Of a DNA stretch of 64,000 bases, positions 52,378 to 60,252 are shown piece after piece. Origin of the DNA: Bernardetia sp042180575 (GTDB lineage Bacteria > Bacteroidota > Bacteroidia > Cytophagales > Bernardetiaceae). Where the stretch lies: the NCBI RefSeq assembly GCF_042180575.1, contig NZ_CP170094.1, forward strand, positions 3,472,001-3,536,000, in the 5' to 3' direction. Position numbers and translations under genes: made by a program. Within the stretch, counting starts at the first letter, position 1, and each line of letters begins with the position of its first letter. The notes under the pieces are model-generated. The model was not told where the DNA came from. It searched no databases and was given only the letters and a program-made list of their open reading frames with translations.

Positions 52378-52409
52378 CAAAGGTATATATTAGTTTTGAG
52401 ACTTACAAA
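52378..52409 (-). promoter_or_regulatory. Bacteroidota-type promoter for the giant lipoprotein
   Basis: Minus strand TTTG (52406-52409), 20 bases, TACCTTTG (52378-52385), then CATTC. It is the closest match to the TTTG-N19..21-TAnnTTTG consensus in the window. The 5' leader is about 65 bases. Confidence 0.7.
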
Positions 52410-52531
52410 ATAGTTTGTAGAAATTATTTTAATTTTTTCAGTTATTCTTAGTTTTGTTTCAAGTCAGTTTTTAAATTCTGTTTGAAAAAGAACTAATTTT
52501 AAGAAAATTTCAATCTATTATTTCACAACTT

Positions 52532-52564
52532 TTTGATTCATTTCTCACTAAAGTAGTAGCTTTG
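52532..52564 (+). promoter_or_regulatory. Bacteroidota-type promoter for the beta-barrel gene
   Basis: TTTG (52532-52535), 21 bases, TAGCTTTG (52557-52564). It lies about 115 bases before the ATG at 52678. Confidence 0.6.
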
Positions 52565-52677
52565 CAGCAAGTGAACTGTTTGTTATACTCCTAAGACCCA
52601 CCAACCCTTAAAAAAGGTTGCATTTATTTTAAAAAAAATCAAAATTCTTCTACTTATTTTCAATAAACTCAATTTTT

Positions 52678-53559
52678 ATGGTCTATTCCACTCACAAAAA
52701 CAATTATAAAGCACTGTCTGTCAATTATTTATCACAAAAAACATTTTCTTTAATAATTTTATTATTTGTTGGGATTTTTATTAACTTATTTTCTACTTCT
52801 TATGCTTTTTGCCAATCTGAGAGTACTGATTCCACACAAATAAATTCTTCTATCCCTTTAGATTCTGTCTTATTAGCTAAGAAAATCAAAACTAAATTTA
52901 GTATTGGCTTTCGTGGTGGAATTACTAACGGACAATTTGAAATAAGCAATCCAGAAGAAAATGATAAAAATAGTCCTAGTACAGGTTCAGTTCTGACTTT
53001 TTTTACGAATTATAGACTAAATTCCCACTTTAGCATTCAACCTGAGCTTGTTATTGGACGTTATAGAAGTAATAATACCTCTTATAGAATAGCTCTTTTA
53101 GAAGGAACAGTAGATTATACAATTTCTACTTTTGACGTAAATCTTATCGGAATTTATTCGTATCAAATTACAGATTGGTTTTCACTCTCAGCAGAAGCAG
53201 GGGTTTCGGCTGCTCGTCTATATAATTCGTTTGGCAAAGTCCTCGCTCCTAATCCACGTGTAGAAGTACTAAATTATGATGTAAACTCAGATAATCAGTT
53301 TGAAAAACTTAATTATGGAGCAATAGTAGGAATCACTCCTTCTTTTAATTTGAAAAATGTAAGTATTCAGACCTCAGTTAGATATAGATATGGCTTAAAC
53401 AATATCAATTCATTTGATTATAGACTTAATAGATATTTAGCAAATCCAGAACGAACTATCCAAACTAGAGATTTACTTTTTCAAGTTGGTTTTTTTATTC
53501 CTATATATAGAAGAGCTAAACTCAAAGAATCAGTAATCAGTGCAAAAACTACTTTTTAA
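52678..53559 (+). CDS. Outer-membrane beta-barrel protein
   Basis: 293 residues. A basic start and hydrophobic segment to about residue 45 end at 'SYAFCQ', a plausible signal peptide. The rest alternates short amphipathic strands with turns: 'KFSIGFRGGITNGQFEISN', 'NYRLNSHFSIQPELVIGRY', 'WFSLSAEAGVSAARLYNS', 'NVSIQTSVRYRYGLNNINSF', and ends with 'LLFQVGFFIPIYRRAK'. That is the porin-like OmpA-type barrel (about eight strands) of Bacteroidota PorT-family or outer membrane beta-barrel proteins. The role is unknown. A promoter is visible upstream. Confidence 0.7.
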   Translation: MVYSTHKNNYKALSVNYLSQKTFSLIILLFVGIFINLFSTSYAFCQSESTDSTQINSSIPLDSVLLAKKIKTKFSIGFRGGITNGQFEISNPEENDKNSPSTGSVLTFFTNYRLNSHFSIQPELVIGRYRSNNTSYRIALLEGTVDYTISTFDVNLIGIYSYQITDWFSLSAEAGVSAARLYNSFGKVLAPNPRVEVLNYDVNSDNQFEKLNYGAIVGITPSFNLKNVSIQTSVRYRYGLNNINSFDYRLNRYLANPERTIQTRDLLFQVGFFIPIYRRAKLKESVISAKTTF

Positions 53560-53819
53560 TGCAGCGTGTTGTGTATTGAGTGTTTTTTTTGATAAACAAT
53601 ATTGATTATTCACTTGATTATTTTATTAATTAGTTATAAATCAACCATTTAACTAAACCAAGCTATTCTTATAGAAATTAATATTGATAAAATTGTAATT
53701 TTCTTTTAAAAAGTTTAACAAATCAATTATTCATCGAATAGCTCTAAATAGAAGTGTTTTGTTTATTTTGGCTATCTATTATATAAGGAATCATTATTAT
53801 CAAGAATTTTAAATCAACT

Positions 53820-55310
53820 ATGAAAGATATGCAATTTGATAGAAAACAGAATTTATTTGCTTTTACTAGCCTTTTTTTGAGTATTTGTTTCTTTTTTTTA
53901 GCTCAAAAAACCATCGCTCAAGACACAAACACGACTCCAAAATGGTCGTTAGATTCTTGTATTGCTTATGCCTTGCGTCAAAATATTCAATTAAAGATAA
54001 ATGAATTAGGTATTGAGAATTCTGAGCTTGCCTTAAAACAGTCTAAAGATGATAGATTGCCTAATGCAAACGCTTCTTTTTCTCATAATTACAACTGGGG
54101 ACGTTCGATTGACCCTTTTTCGAATAGTTTTGTTAATCAGCGTATCCAAACGAATAACTTATCTTTAAGCTCTAGTACAACTCTTTATAATGGTTCTCGC
54201 CTAAAAAATACAATTAGCCAAAATGAGTTACAGGTAGAAGCAGATAAGCTCAATTATGGACAAGCCCAAAATGATTTGATGCTCAATATTGCCAGTAATT
54301 ACTTACAGGTTGTTTTGAATAAAGAAATTGCAGAAAATGCTCGTCGTCAGAAAACAAGTACACAGGCACAATATGACCGAACACAACAACTTGTGGAAGC
54401 TGGTGTTTTGCCTAGAGCAAATCTATATGACTTAGAAGCGCAATTAGCAGCCGATGAGCAACAAATAATTTTGGGAGAAAATAACTTGATGCTTGCAAAA
54501 CTTCAACTTCGCCAACTGATGCAACTTGAACCTACTGAAAGTTTTGATATTATTACTCCAGAAGTGGATGACCCTTCAGCTATTTTAGATTCAAAAAATC
54601 CATATCAAATCTATCAAATTGCCGAAACCACACAACCTAATATCAAAGGGGCAGATATAAATATAGAAGTAGCCAAAAAAGGAATTGATATTGCCGAAGC
54701 TGGAAGAATTCCTACTCTTTCTTTGATAGCAGGTGCAGGTTCGAATTATACAAGTAATCAAAAAGAACGGTTTGATTTTACACAACCTACTCTTTCAGGA
54801 GTTGATACGATTGGATATATTGCAAATAATGGCATTCCTACAGATTATGTAGTAAGTCCAGATTTTACTTTTCCGACTGATAATTTTGGTTTTTTCAATC
54901 AACTCAACGAATCATTTAGATATAATTTAGGATTAAATCTTCAAATTCCTATTTTTAATCGTTTTCAAGTAGATAATGGTATTCAGAGAGCCAAAATTCA
55001 GACTCAAAATGCACAATTAAACTCTAAACTTGTTCGTACACAACTTTATCAAACCATCGAACAGGCATATATTTCGGCTCGTGCAGCAAAAGCATCTTTC
55101 GAAGCTAGTCAAACACGAGTAAAAGCATTAGAAGAAACAGTAAGAGTAATGGAAAAAAGACTTGAAGCAGGTGCAGCCAATAGCACAGAATATACAGTTG
55201 TAAAAAATAACCTCTCTGTTGCACAAGCTGATTTATTGAGAGCCAAATATGAGTTTATCTTTAGAATTAAGGTTTTAGAGTTTTATGAGGGAGAAGAGTT
55301 GAAATTCTAA
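53820..55310 (+). CDS. TolC-family outer-membrane efflux protein
   Basis: 496 residues with a signal peptide that ends near 'AQKTIAQ'. The TolC fold shows as two repeats of long coiled helices and strands: 'WSLDSCIAYALRQNIQLKINELGIENSELALKQSKDDRLPNANASFSH' region and the second half from about 245, 'IAETTQPNIKGADINIEVAKKGIDIAEAGRIPTLSLIAGAG' region. The blocks 'LNLQIPIFNRFQVDNGIQRAKI' and 'YISARAAKASFEASQTRVKALEETVRVMEKRLEAGAANSTEYTVV' region are typical. An inner-membrane pump gene is not in the window; the next genes downstream are unrelated. It therefore probably works with pumps encoded elsewhere. Confidence 0.88.
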   Translation: MKDMQFDRKQNLFAFTSLFLSICFFFLAQKTIAQDTNTTPKWSLDSCIAYALRQNIQLKINELGIENSELALKQSKDDRLPNANASFSHNYNWGRSIDPFSNSFVNQRIQTNNLSLSSSTTLYNGSRLKNTISQNELQVEADKLNYGQAQNDLMLNIASNYLQVVLNKEIAENARRQKTSTQAQYDRTQQLVEAGVLPRANLYDLEAQLAADEQQIILGENNLMLAKLQLRQLMQLEPTESFDIITPEVDDPSAILDSKNPYQIYQIAETTQPNIKGADINIEVAKKGIDIAEAGRIPTLSLIAGAGSNYTSNQKERFDFTQPTLSGVDTIGYIANNGIPTDYVVSPDFTFPTDNFGFFNQLNESFRYNLGLNLQIPIFNRFQVDNGIQRAKIQTQNAQLNSKLVRTQLYQTIEQAYISARAAKASFEASQTRVKALEETVRVMEKRLEAGAANSTEYTVVKNNLSVAQADLLRAKYEFIFRIKVLEFYEGEELKF

Positions 55311-55322
55311 GAAATAAAACTA

Positions 55323-55386
55323 TTCTTAAAAAATGAGCGTTTAAATGTAAAGGATTAACTTTCACTTTACGCTCGTTTTTTAAGAA
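55323..55386 (+). terminator. Terminator of the TolC gene
   Basis: TTCTTAAAAAATGAGCGT (55323-55340) pairs with ACGCTCGTTTTTTAAGAA (55369-55386), 18 pairs with one G-T, with a T-run inside the stem. The loop holds a further small hairpin. Confidence 0.75.
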
Positions 55387-55401
55387 TAATAGATTTATAA
55401 T

Positions 55402-55923
55402 ATGAAAACACATAATGATAATTTAAACCGTCTTAAAGCATTTACCCCACTTTTACAAACTTTATTAAGTGAGTTTCAAGAGGAAATTAACCATCTATTA
55501 GAAGAGGATGATAAAAATCTTATTTCTGATAATGAAGTTTTTCGACGATTATTAGAACGCAGAACTTCACGGTATAAAACTCTTTCAAATAGAAGAATAT
55601 CTTCTCATAATAAAATAAAAAATCGTTCTAAAAGCCCAATAAGTCGTTTCTATGTTAGACCGAAATATTATAATGAAGAAAAAGTAATTATTTTTTTTAA
55701 AAAAAATAAGGAGCTAATAGATTGTGTTTTTTCAAAGGAAAAAGGAGATAAAACCCAGACTTATTATATTGCTTTAAAGGAAGATTGTACCAAAAACAGA
55801 AATATAGTATTTGATTTTTTAGAAAAGTACGAAGAAGAAACTCAACATTCTTTCCTAGTGCAGTTTATACCATTGAGTTTTGTAAATAAATTTAATCACC
55901 TTCCAAAAATAAATTTAGATTAG
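55402..55923 (+). CDS. Hypothetical protein, first gene of a two-gene cassette
   Basis: 173 residues. Residues 1-40 are helical and amphipathic (LKAFTPLLQTLLSEFQEEIN), and 48-85 form a strongly basic stretch (RRLLERRTSRYKTLSNRR and SHNKIKNRSKS) that may bind nucleic acid. From about 95 to 170 an alpha/beta domain follows ('EKVIIFFKKNKELIDCVF', 'TQTYYIALKEDCTKNRNIVFDFLEKYEEETQHSFLVQFI'). I do not recognise a family. It ends seven bases before the HEPN-like gene, so the two are co-transcribed. A toxin-antitoxin or defence pair is one possibility. Confidence 0.55.
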   Translation: MKTHNDNLNRLKAFTPLLQTLLSEFQEEINHLLEEDDKNLISDNEVFRRLLERRTSRYKTLSNRRISSHNKIKNRSKSPISRFYVRPKYYNEEKVIIFFKKNKELIDCVFSKEKGDKTQTYYIALKEDCTKNRNIVFDFLEKYEEETQHSFLVQFIPLSFVNKFNHLPKINLD

Positions 55924-55929
55924 ATTTAG

Positions 55930-56334
55930 ATGCAAAACCATTTAGAACAAGCTAAACATAATCAAGAACTTTTGAATGAAATGGAAACTGTCTTTCCTCA
56001 AAAGTTTTTTGATTGGAAAATTACAATTACTTTTTACATTGCTATCCATTACTTACAAGCTCTAGCAGACTATAAGGGTATTGAAATTGGACAAACCCAC
56101 AATGACATAGAAAGAAATGTTAATCCAAATAGCCGTTGGATTCCTACAATGAGAATTAGTATTGGAGCTTGGAGAGAGTACAAAAATTTATTTCAGTATT
56201 CTTTAACAGCAAGGTATGATGGTATAGAGGATAGAGAAATTTTTGAAGAATTGAAAAAGTTAGATTATATAGAATGCAAAAAACACCTTGACAACTTCAA
56301 AAAATACATCAAAAGCCAAGGTTTAGATATTTGA
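55930..56334 (+). CDS. HEPN-like helical protein, second gene of the cassette
   Basis: 134 residues, almost entirely helical. Features that match a HEPN-type superfamily member are 'DWKITITFYIAIHYLQALADYKG', 'IGQTHNDIERNVNP' and 'YKNLFQYSLTARYDGIEDREIFEELKKLDYIECKKHLDNF' region. In related proteins, 'FY-x-A-x-H-x-x-x-A' and 'TH-x-D/E-I/R' are conserved. The catalytic R-x4-6-H motif of HEPN ribonucleases is not clear, so activity cannot be claimed. The upstream gene is 7 bases away. HEPN proteins often pair with a nucleotidyltransferase antitoxin, but the partner here lacks the G-S-x10-D-x-D motif. Confidence 0.6.
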   Translation: MQNHLEQAKHNQELLNEMETVFPQKFFDWKITITFYIAIHYLQALADYKGIEIGQTHNDIERNVNPNSRWIPTMRISIGAWREYKNLFQYSLTARYDGIEDREIFEELKKLDYIECKKHLDNFKKYIKSQGLDI

Positions 56335-56486
56335 AATGTGCTTATTTTTAAGTTTCAAAACCATTTCTCATAAAAAATCGTTTATTTTGTAACTTATATG
56401 AAATTATGTTGATACGTTGATTAAAGGGAAAAGATAACCAACTAAAAACATTTTTATATTAACAACCAAAAAATAAAAAAAGAATT

Positions 56487-57446
56487 ATGTCAGAAATACA
56501 TACAACAAAATGTCTTATCATTGGGTCAGGACCAGCAGGTTATACAGCAGCCATTTATGCAGCTAGAGCAGGACTAGAGCCTATTTTATACAAAGGGCAA
56601 CAACCAGGTGGACAGCTTACTATCACAAATGATGTAGAAAACTTCCCTGGATATGCAGATGGTGTAATGGGACCTCAAATGATGCAAGATTTGGATAAAC
56701 AAGCAGGACGTTTTGGAACAGATTTGCGTTATGGTGTTATCGAAAAAGTAGAGTTTAGCAAAACTGGAGGAACTCATGTTGCTTATGATGACTCTGGAAT
56801 TAGAATTGAAGCCGAATCAATAATTATTTCTACTGGTGCTGCTGCAAAGTGGTTAGGCTTACCTTCAGAAGCTGAATACAACGGAAAAGGTGTTTCTGCT
56901 TGTGCTGTTTGTGATGGTTTTTTCTTTAGAGGACAAACAGTTGCTATTGTAGGTGGTGGAGATACGGCATGTGAAGAAGCTAGTTATTTAGCTAAATTAT
57001 GTAAAAAAGTATATATGATTGTTCGTCGTGATGAGCTTCGTGCTTCCAAAATCATGCAGCAACGTGTCATGACAAAAGAAAATATAGAAATTCTTTGGAA
57101 TACAGAAACAGAACAAATTTTGGGAGATGGCGAAAATGTAACTTCAGTTCGTCTGCTCAATAATCTAAAGAACGAAAGTCATGAGATTGCTGTTGATGGA
57201 TTTTTTGTAGCTATTGGACACAAACCCAATACAGATATTTTCATCGGACAGTTAGACATGGACGAAAGTAACTATTTGATTACTCAAAATGATAGCACAC
57301 TGACTAATATTCCTGGGGTTTTTGCTTCTGGAGATGCTCAAGACAAAATTTATCGCCAAGCCGTAACTGCAGCAGGAACAGGTTGTATGGCTGCTCTTGA
57401 TGCAGAACGTTACTTGGTAGAAAAAGAAGCAATGGTAAATGCGTAA
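56487..57446 (+). CDS. trxB: Thioredoxin reductase
   Basis: TrxB uses NADPH and FAD to reduce thioredoxin. FAD motif 'IIGSGPAGYTAAIYAARAG' (12-30), active-site pair 'SACAVCDGFFF' (C-x-x-C), NADPH motif 'VAIVGGGDTACEEASYLAK' and second FAD motif 'PGVFASGDAQD'. 319 residues is normal. The redox pair reads C-A-V-C, a common variant of C-A-T-C. A single gene with about 150 bases of leader. Confidence 0.95.
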   Translation: MSEIHTTKCLIIGSGPAGYTAAIYAARAGLEPILYKGQQPGGQLTITNDVENFPGYADGVMGPQMMQDLDKQAGRFGTDLRYGVIEKVEFSKTGGTHVAYDDSGIRIEAESIIISTGAAAKWLGLPSEAEYNGKGVSACAVCDGFFFRGQTVAIVGGGDTACEEASYLAKLCKKVYMIVRRDELRASKIMQQRVMTKENIEILWNTETEQILGDGENVTSVRLLNNLKNESHEIAVDGFFVAIGHKPNTDIFIGQLDMDESNYLITQNDSTLTNIPGVFASGDAQDKIYRQAVTAAGTGCMAALDAERYLVEKEAMVNA

Positions 57447-57481
57447 ATAAATTTGAGATGAATTTAGTTTTATTACAAAAA

Positions 57482-58111
57482 TTAATTTTGAATAGAACTT
57501 ACTTGTCTTTCAGCATGAATTTCGAAGGTAGCTTTCATAGGGCTACCTTCTTCTGTTTTACCCTCTATTCTACCTCTAGCATACCCTTTTTCTTCATCAA
57601 AAATATCAATATTTACAACTCCTTCTTTTAGAGAACCTCCAATATTTGCAAGTCCATTATTATAATAAAAAGTTACTGTCGCAGAGCGTTGAGGACTTGA
57701 CATAATTGGAAAATCGCCTTTTTTACCTCCTATTGCCGTAATGACTAAGTTTGTATTTGTATTTTGATAGTTGGCTACCATTATAGTTGCTGTTTTTAAT
57801 GCTGCATCATATTCTACTGTGTTTTCATTTCGAAGTGTTTCGAAGATATAATCTTTTTCTGCAAAATCTTCATCATCAATCTTCACATTAACAATTCCTC
57901 CTTGCATCTCTTCCTCTAAATCATCATATTTCATTTTTTTGAGTTCCTCATTTGATAATTTATTTGGTTGTTTGAGAAGTTCATTTTTTGTCGTTTCTGC
58001 ATCTTCTTTTACTACAAATGTATCTGTATTTTCTTTTTCAACATTAGATGAGCTACAAGCAGAAAGCAGAGTGAAAATTAAGAAACCAAGTATAAAAAGT
58101 ATATTTTTCAT
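57482..58111 (-). CDS. Hypothetical SPII lipoprotein
   Basis: 209 residues. Lipobox 'FTLLSACSSS' (Cys at about 19), so lipidated. An acidic low-complexity linker (to about 75) precedes a beta-rich domain: 'GGIVNVKIDDEDFAEKDYIFET', 'AALKTATIMVANYQNTNTNLVITAIGGKKGDFPI', 'YARGRIEGKTEEGSPMKATFEIHAERQ'. That last pattern is seen in a number of Bacteroidota lipoproteins similar to DUF6252, but I am not sure. It converges on trxB. Confidence 0.6.
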   Translation of the reverse strand: MKNILFILGFLIFTLLSACSSSNVEKENTDTFVVKEDAETTKNELLKQPNKLSNEELKKMKYDDLEEEMQGGIVNVKIDDEDFAEKDYIFETLRNENTVEYDAALKTATIMVANYQNTNTNLVITAIGGKKGDFPIMSSPQRSATVTFYYNNGLANIGGSLKEGVVNIDIFDEEKGYARGRIEGKTEEGSPMKATFEIHAERQVSSIQN

Positions 58112-58205
58112 TTGTATTCGTTTTTTAGTAGAAAATTATTAAATTGTAAAGAAAGCAATTTTTTAAACTCATTATTCAAATCAAATTTACATAAAAATAT
58201 CAATT

Positions 58206-58418
58206 ATGAACAAAAAATGGGAATATGCTACTTTAGAATGGCTTTGGGATTCGCATGGTCTTCGTTATAATTTACCAAATGGAAGTGAAGAAAAAAGCAC
58301 AGGTTCATACGCAGAAGTTGTCAAAACACTTTCCAAATTGGGAGCGCAAGGTTGGGAAGTTGTAACGTGTACATCGGAAGCAAACTGGCTTTTTTGGACA
58401 TTAAAAAGAGAAATTTAG
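58206..58418 (+). CDS. DUF4177-like small protein
   Basis: 70 residues. 'KWEYATLEWLWDSHGL' at the start and 'LSKLGAQGWEVVTCTSEANWLFWTLKR' at the end fit DUF4177 (K-W-E-Y..., L-N-x-L-G-x-x-G-W-E-L-V), a small strand-helix-strand protein of unknown role. It is a compact single gene convergent with the AsmA-like gene, with only 5 bases between the stops. It is short, but the pattern makes it credible. Confidence 0.75.
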   Translation: MNKKWEYATLEWLWDSHGLRYNLPNGSEEKSTGSYAEVVKTLSKLGAQGWEVVTCTSEANWLFWTLKREI

Positions 58419-58423
58419 TTTGT

Positions 58424-60052
58424 TTAGGGCAACATAGAAGTAATCAGCCCACTACGAATTGTTCGCCAAACATACCTCAACAAACTATCATTATACTCTC
58501 TTTGATACTTTATTTTACCTTCTTTTCCTTCTACATTTTTATCAATAACAGTATTTAAAAGCCCACTTAAAAATTTACGTTTTTTGTTGGACTTCTTTTT
58601 TAGGAGAGTTATTTCTAAGTTATTATAAGTAATACGAAATGTTCCTGTTGCATATCCATCATTAATTTTGGCATCAAATTCAGCTCTCTTTATTATTCCC
58701 TTATTTGCTTCAAAGCGAGTAATAGGAGAAAGCATTTTATTGAGAGTTGGGATTTCTATTTCTGTACAAAAACCATTTATACTTCCTTCAAATGTATCTG
58801 TATTGAGAGGCATTTCCATCGTAATTTCGATTCTACTTTCCTCCATAAAATACATATTTGCTTTGATGATAGCAGGTTTGGATTCTTCAAAATTATGAAA
58901 ATTGAGAGCCATCATATTCAAACTATCAAAGGTAAGACTTCCTATTCCATCCAATCCTTCTGCACGCTCTGAATATACAATATTTCCTTTTTCTATCTGT
59001 AAAGTATCTATTGCCAAACCTATTTTCCATTGATAAGGCATTTTCTTTTCAGAAGGTTCTGGATGACGATTCCGATCTTTCAAAATGGAAATGGTAGGAT
59101 TAAAAACCAAAATTTTGTCAGCCTTTATGAGTTGTCTTTGTAGTGCTTGCCAATCCAAATTATGAGCTTCTAACTGCTCTGCTTTCATTTCTCGTTTTTC
59201 ATCTAAGTCTTGTAAAAGTTCTACATTTTTTACTTTTACGAGTTTATTTTGATAATTAATTTCACCTATTTTAAAATCTGTTCCATTTCGATGTGCCATT
59301 GAATAATTATCTATGAGTAATTTTACATCCGAAAAACGCAAGACATCTATATATGAAGTATCAAAACTAACCCTATTCAACGTTCCATTTAGTGTATCGA
59401 CTGTTTGCACAAAATCAGTTGTTTTATGATTTAATTGTTCAAAAGAAAGTTGTATTTTTTCAGAACTAAAACGAAAAGTAGGAGGTTTGAGCCATTTGGC
59501 ATCTTCAATTTCTAAATCTAGTTTTTTGAGTGCTATCGTTGAGTTTGAATTATATTGATAGTTTCCTGTCAGGTTTTTTATTTCTAAAATACCTACCGAT
59601 AGAGGCGCAACCACAAAATTAGCGACTGTGTCAGCAGCACGAGAAACGCCTTGAGTAGAGTCAGCAATATATCTTATGTCAATAATAGGATTTTGAAGTG
59701 TAATTTTATCAGCATGCCATTCTCCATTCATTATATATTTACGAATACTTGCACCCTTAAAAACTACTTTTTCTACATCAATTTTCGCATTCGGTTTTCC
59801 TTTTTCTTTTGCTGAAATACTATCTGTTCGAATTTTTATTTTTTCTAAAGTTACTTTTGTTGGCAATAAATTGACATGAACCTCTCCAATTTCTATTCTG
59901 TAAGGAGATTTTTTATTTTCATTAATAGAAATGGTAATTTGTTCTTTTAAATAGTTATCCAAGTAATTGACTGCTATAAAACCTCCTACAACAAACACTA
60001 GGAGAATACTTCCTATAATGATAAGAAGTTTTTTAGATAGAATATTTTTCAT
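58424..60052 (-). CDS. AsmA/DUF748-like membrane-anchored protein
   Basis: 542 residues. One N-terminal transmembrane helix (about 8-30, LLIIIGSILLVFVVGGFIAV) is followed by 'YLKEQITISINENKKSPYRIEIGEVHVNLLPTKVTLEKIKIRT' region, typical of the AsmA or DUF748 opening. Long beta-rich repeats continue, with 'FRITYNNLEITLLKKK' near the end. Such proteins span the periplasm and take part in lipid or envelope homeostasis. The exact role here is an inference. It is a single gene whose stop is five bases from the DUF4177-like gene. Confidence 0.7.
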   Translation of the reverse strand: MKNILSKKLLIIIGSILLVFVVGGFIAVNYLDNYLKEQITISINENKKSPYRIEIGEVHVNLLPTKVTLEKIKIRTDSISAKEKGKPNAKIDVEKVVFKGASIRKYIMNGEWHADKITLQNPIIDIRYIADSTQGVSRAADTVANFVVAPLSVGILEIKNLTGNYQYNSNSTIALKKLDLEIEDAKWLKPPTFRFSSEKIQLSFEQLNHKTTDFVQTVDTLNGTLNRVSFDTSYIDVLRFSDVKLLIDNYSMAHRNGTDFKIGEINYQNKLVKVKNVELLQDLDEKREMKAEQLEAHNLDWQALQRQLIKADKILVFNPTISILKDRNRHPEPSEKKMPYQWKIGLAIDTLQIEKGNIVYSERAEGLDGIGSLTFDSLNMMALNFHNFEESKPAIIKANMYFMEESRIEITMEMPLNTDTFEGSINGFCTEIEIPTLNKMLSPITRFEANKGIIKRAEFDAKINDGYATGTFRITYNNLEITLLKKKSNKKRKFLSGLLNTVIDKNVEGKEGKIKYQREYNDSLLRYVWRTIRSGLITSMLP

Positions 60053-60187
60053 AAAATAGATAGAGTTTTAGGACAGGTATAAAAATAGAGTTTAAAAAAT
60101 AGGCTTCACAATAAATCTGCAAAAAAGAGAACGTTAAACAAAAGACAAAGTTTTTTTTGCTAGATAAAATTAGAATAAAAAAACAAA

Positions 60188-60220
60188 AAACACTTCCTTT
60201 TAAAATAAAAAGAAGTGTTT
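60188..60220 (-). terminator. Rho-independent terminator
   Basis: AAACACTTC (60188-60196) pairs with GAAGTGTTT (60212-60220), with T-runs on the minus strand. It closes the PhoD gene. Confidence 0.8.
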
Positions 60221-60252
60221 GAATCAGAAAAAATCAATTTTATATAAAAATG

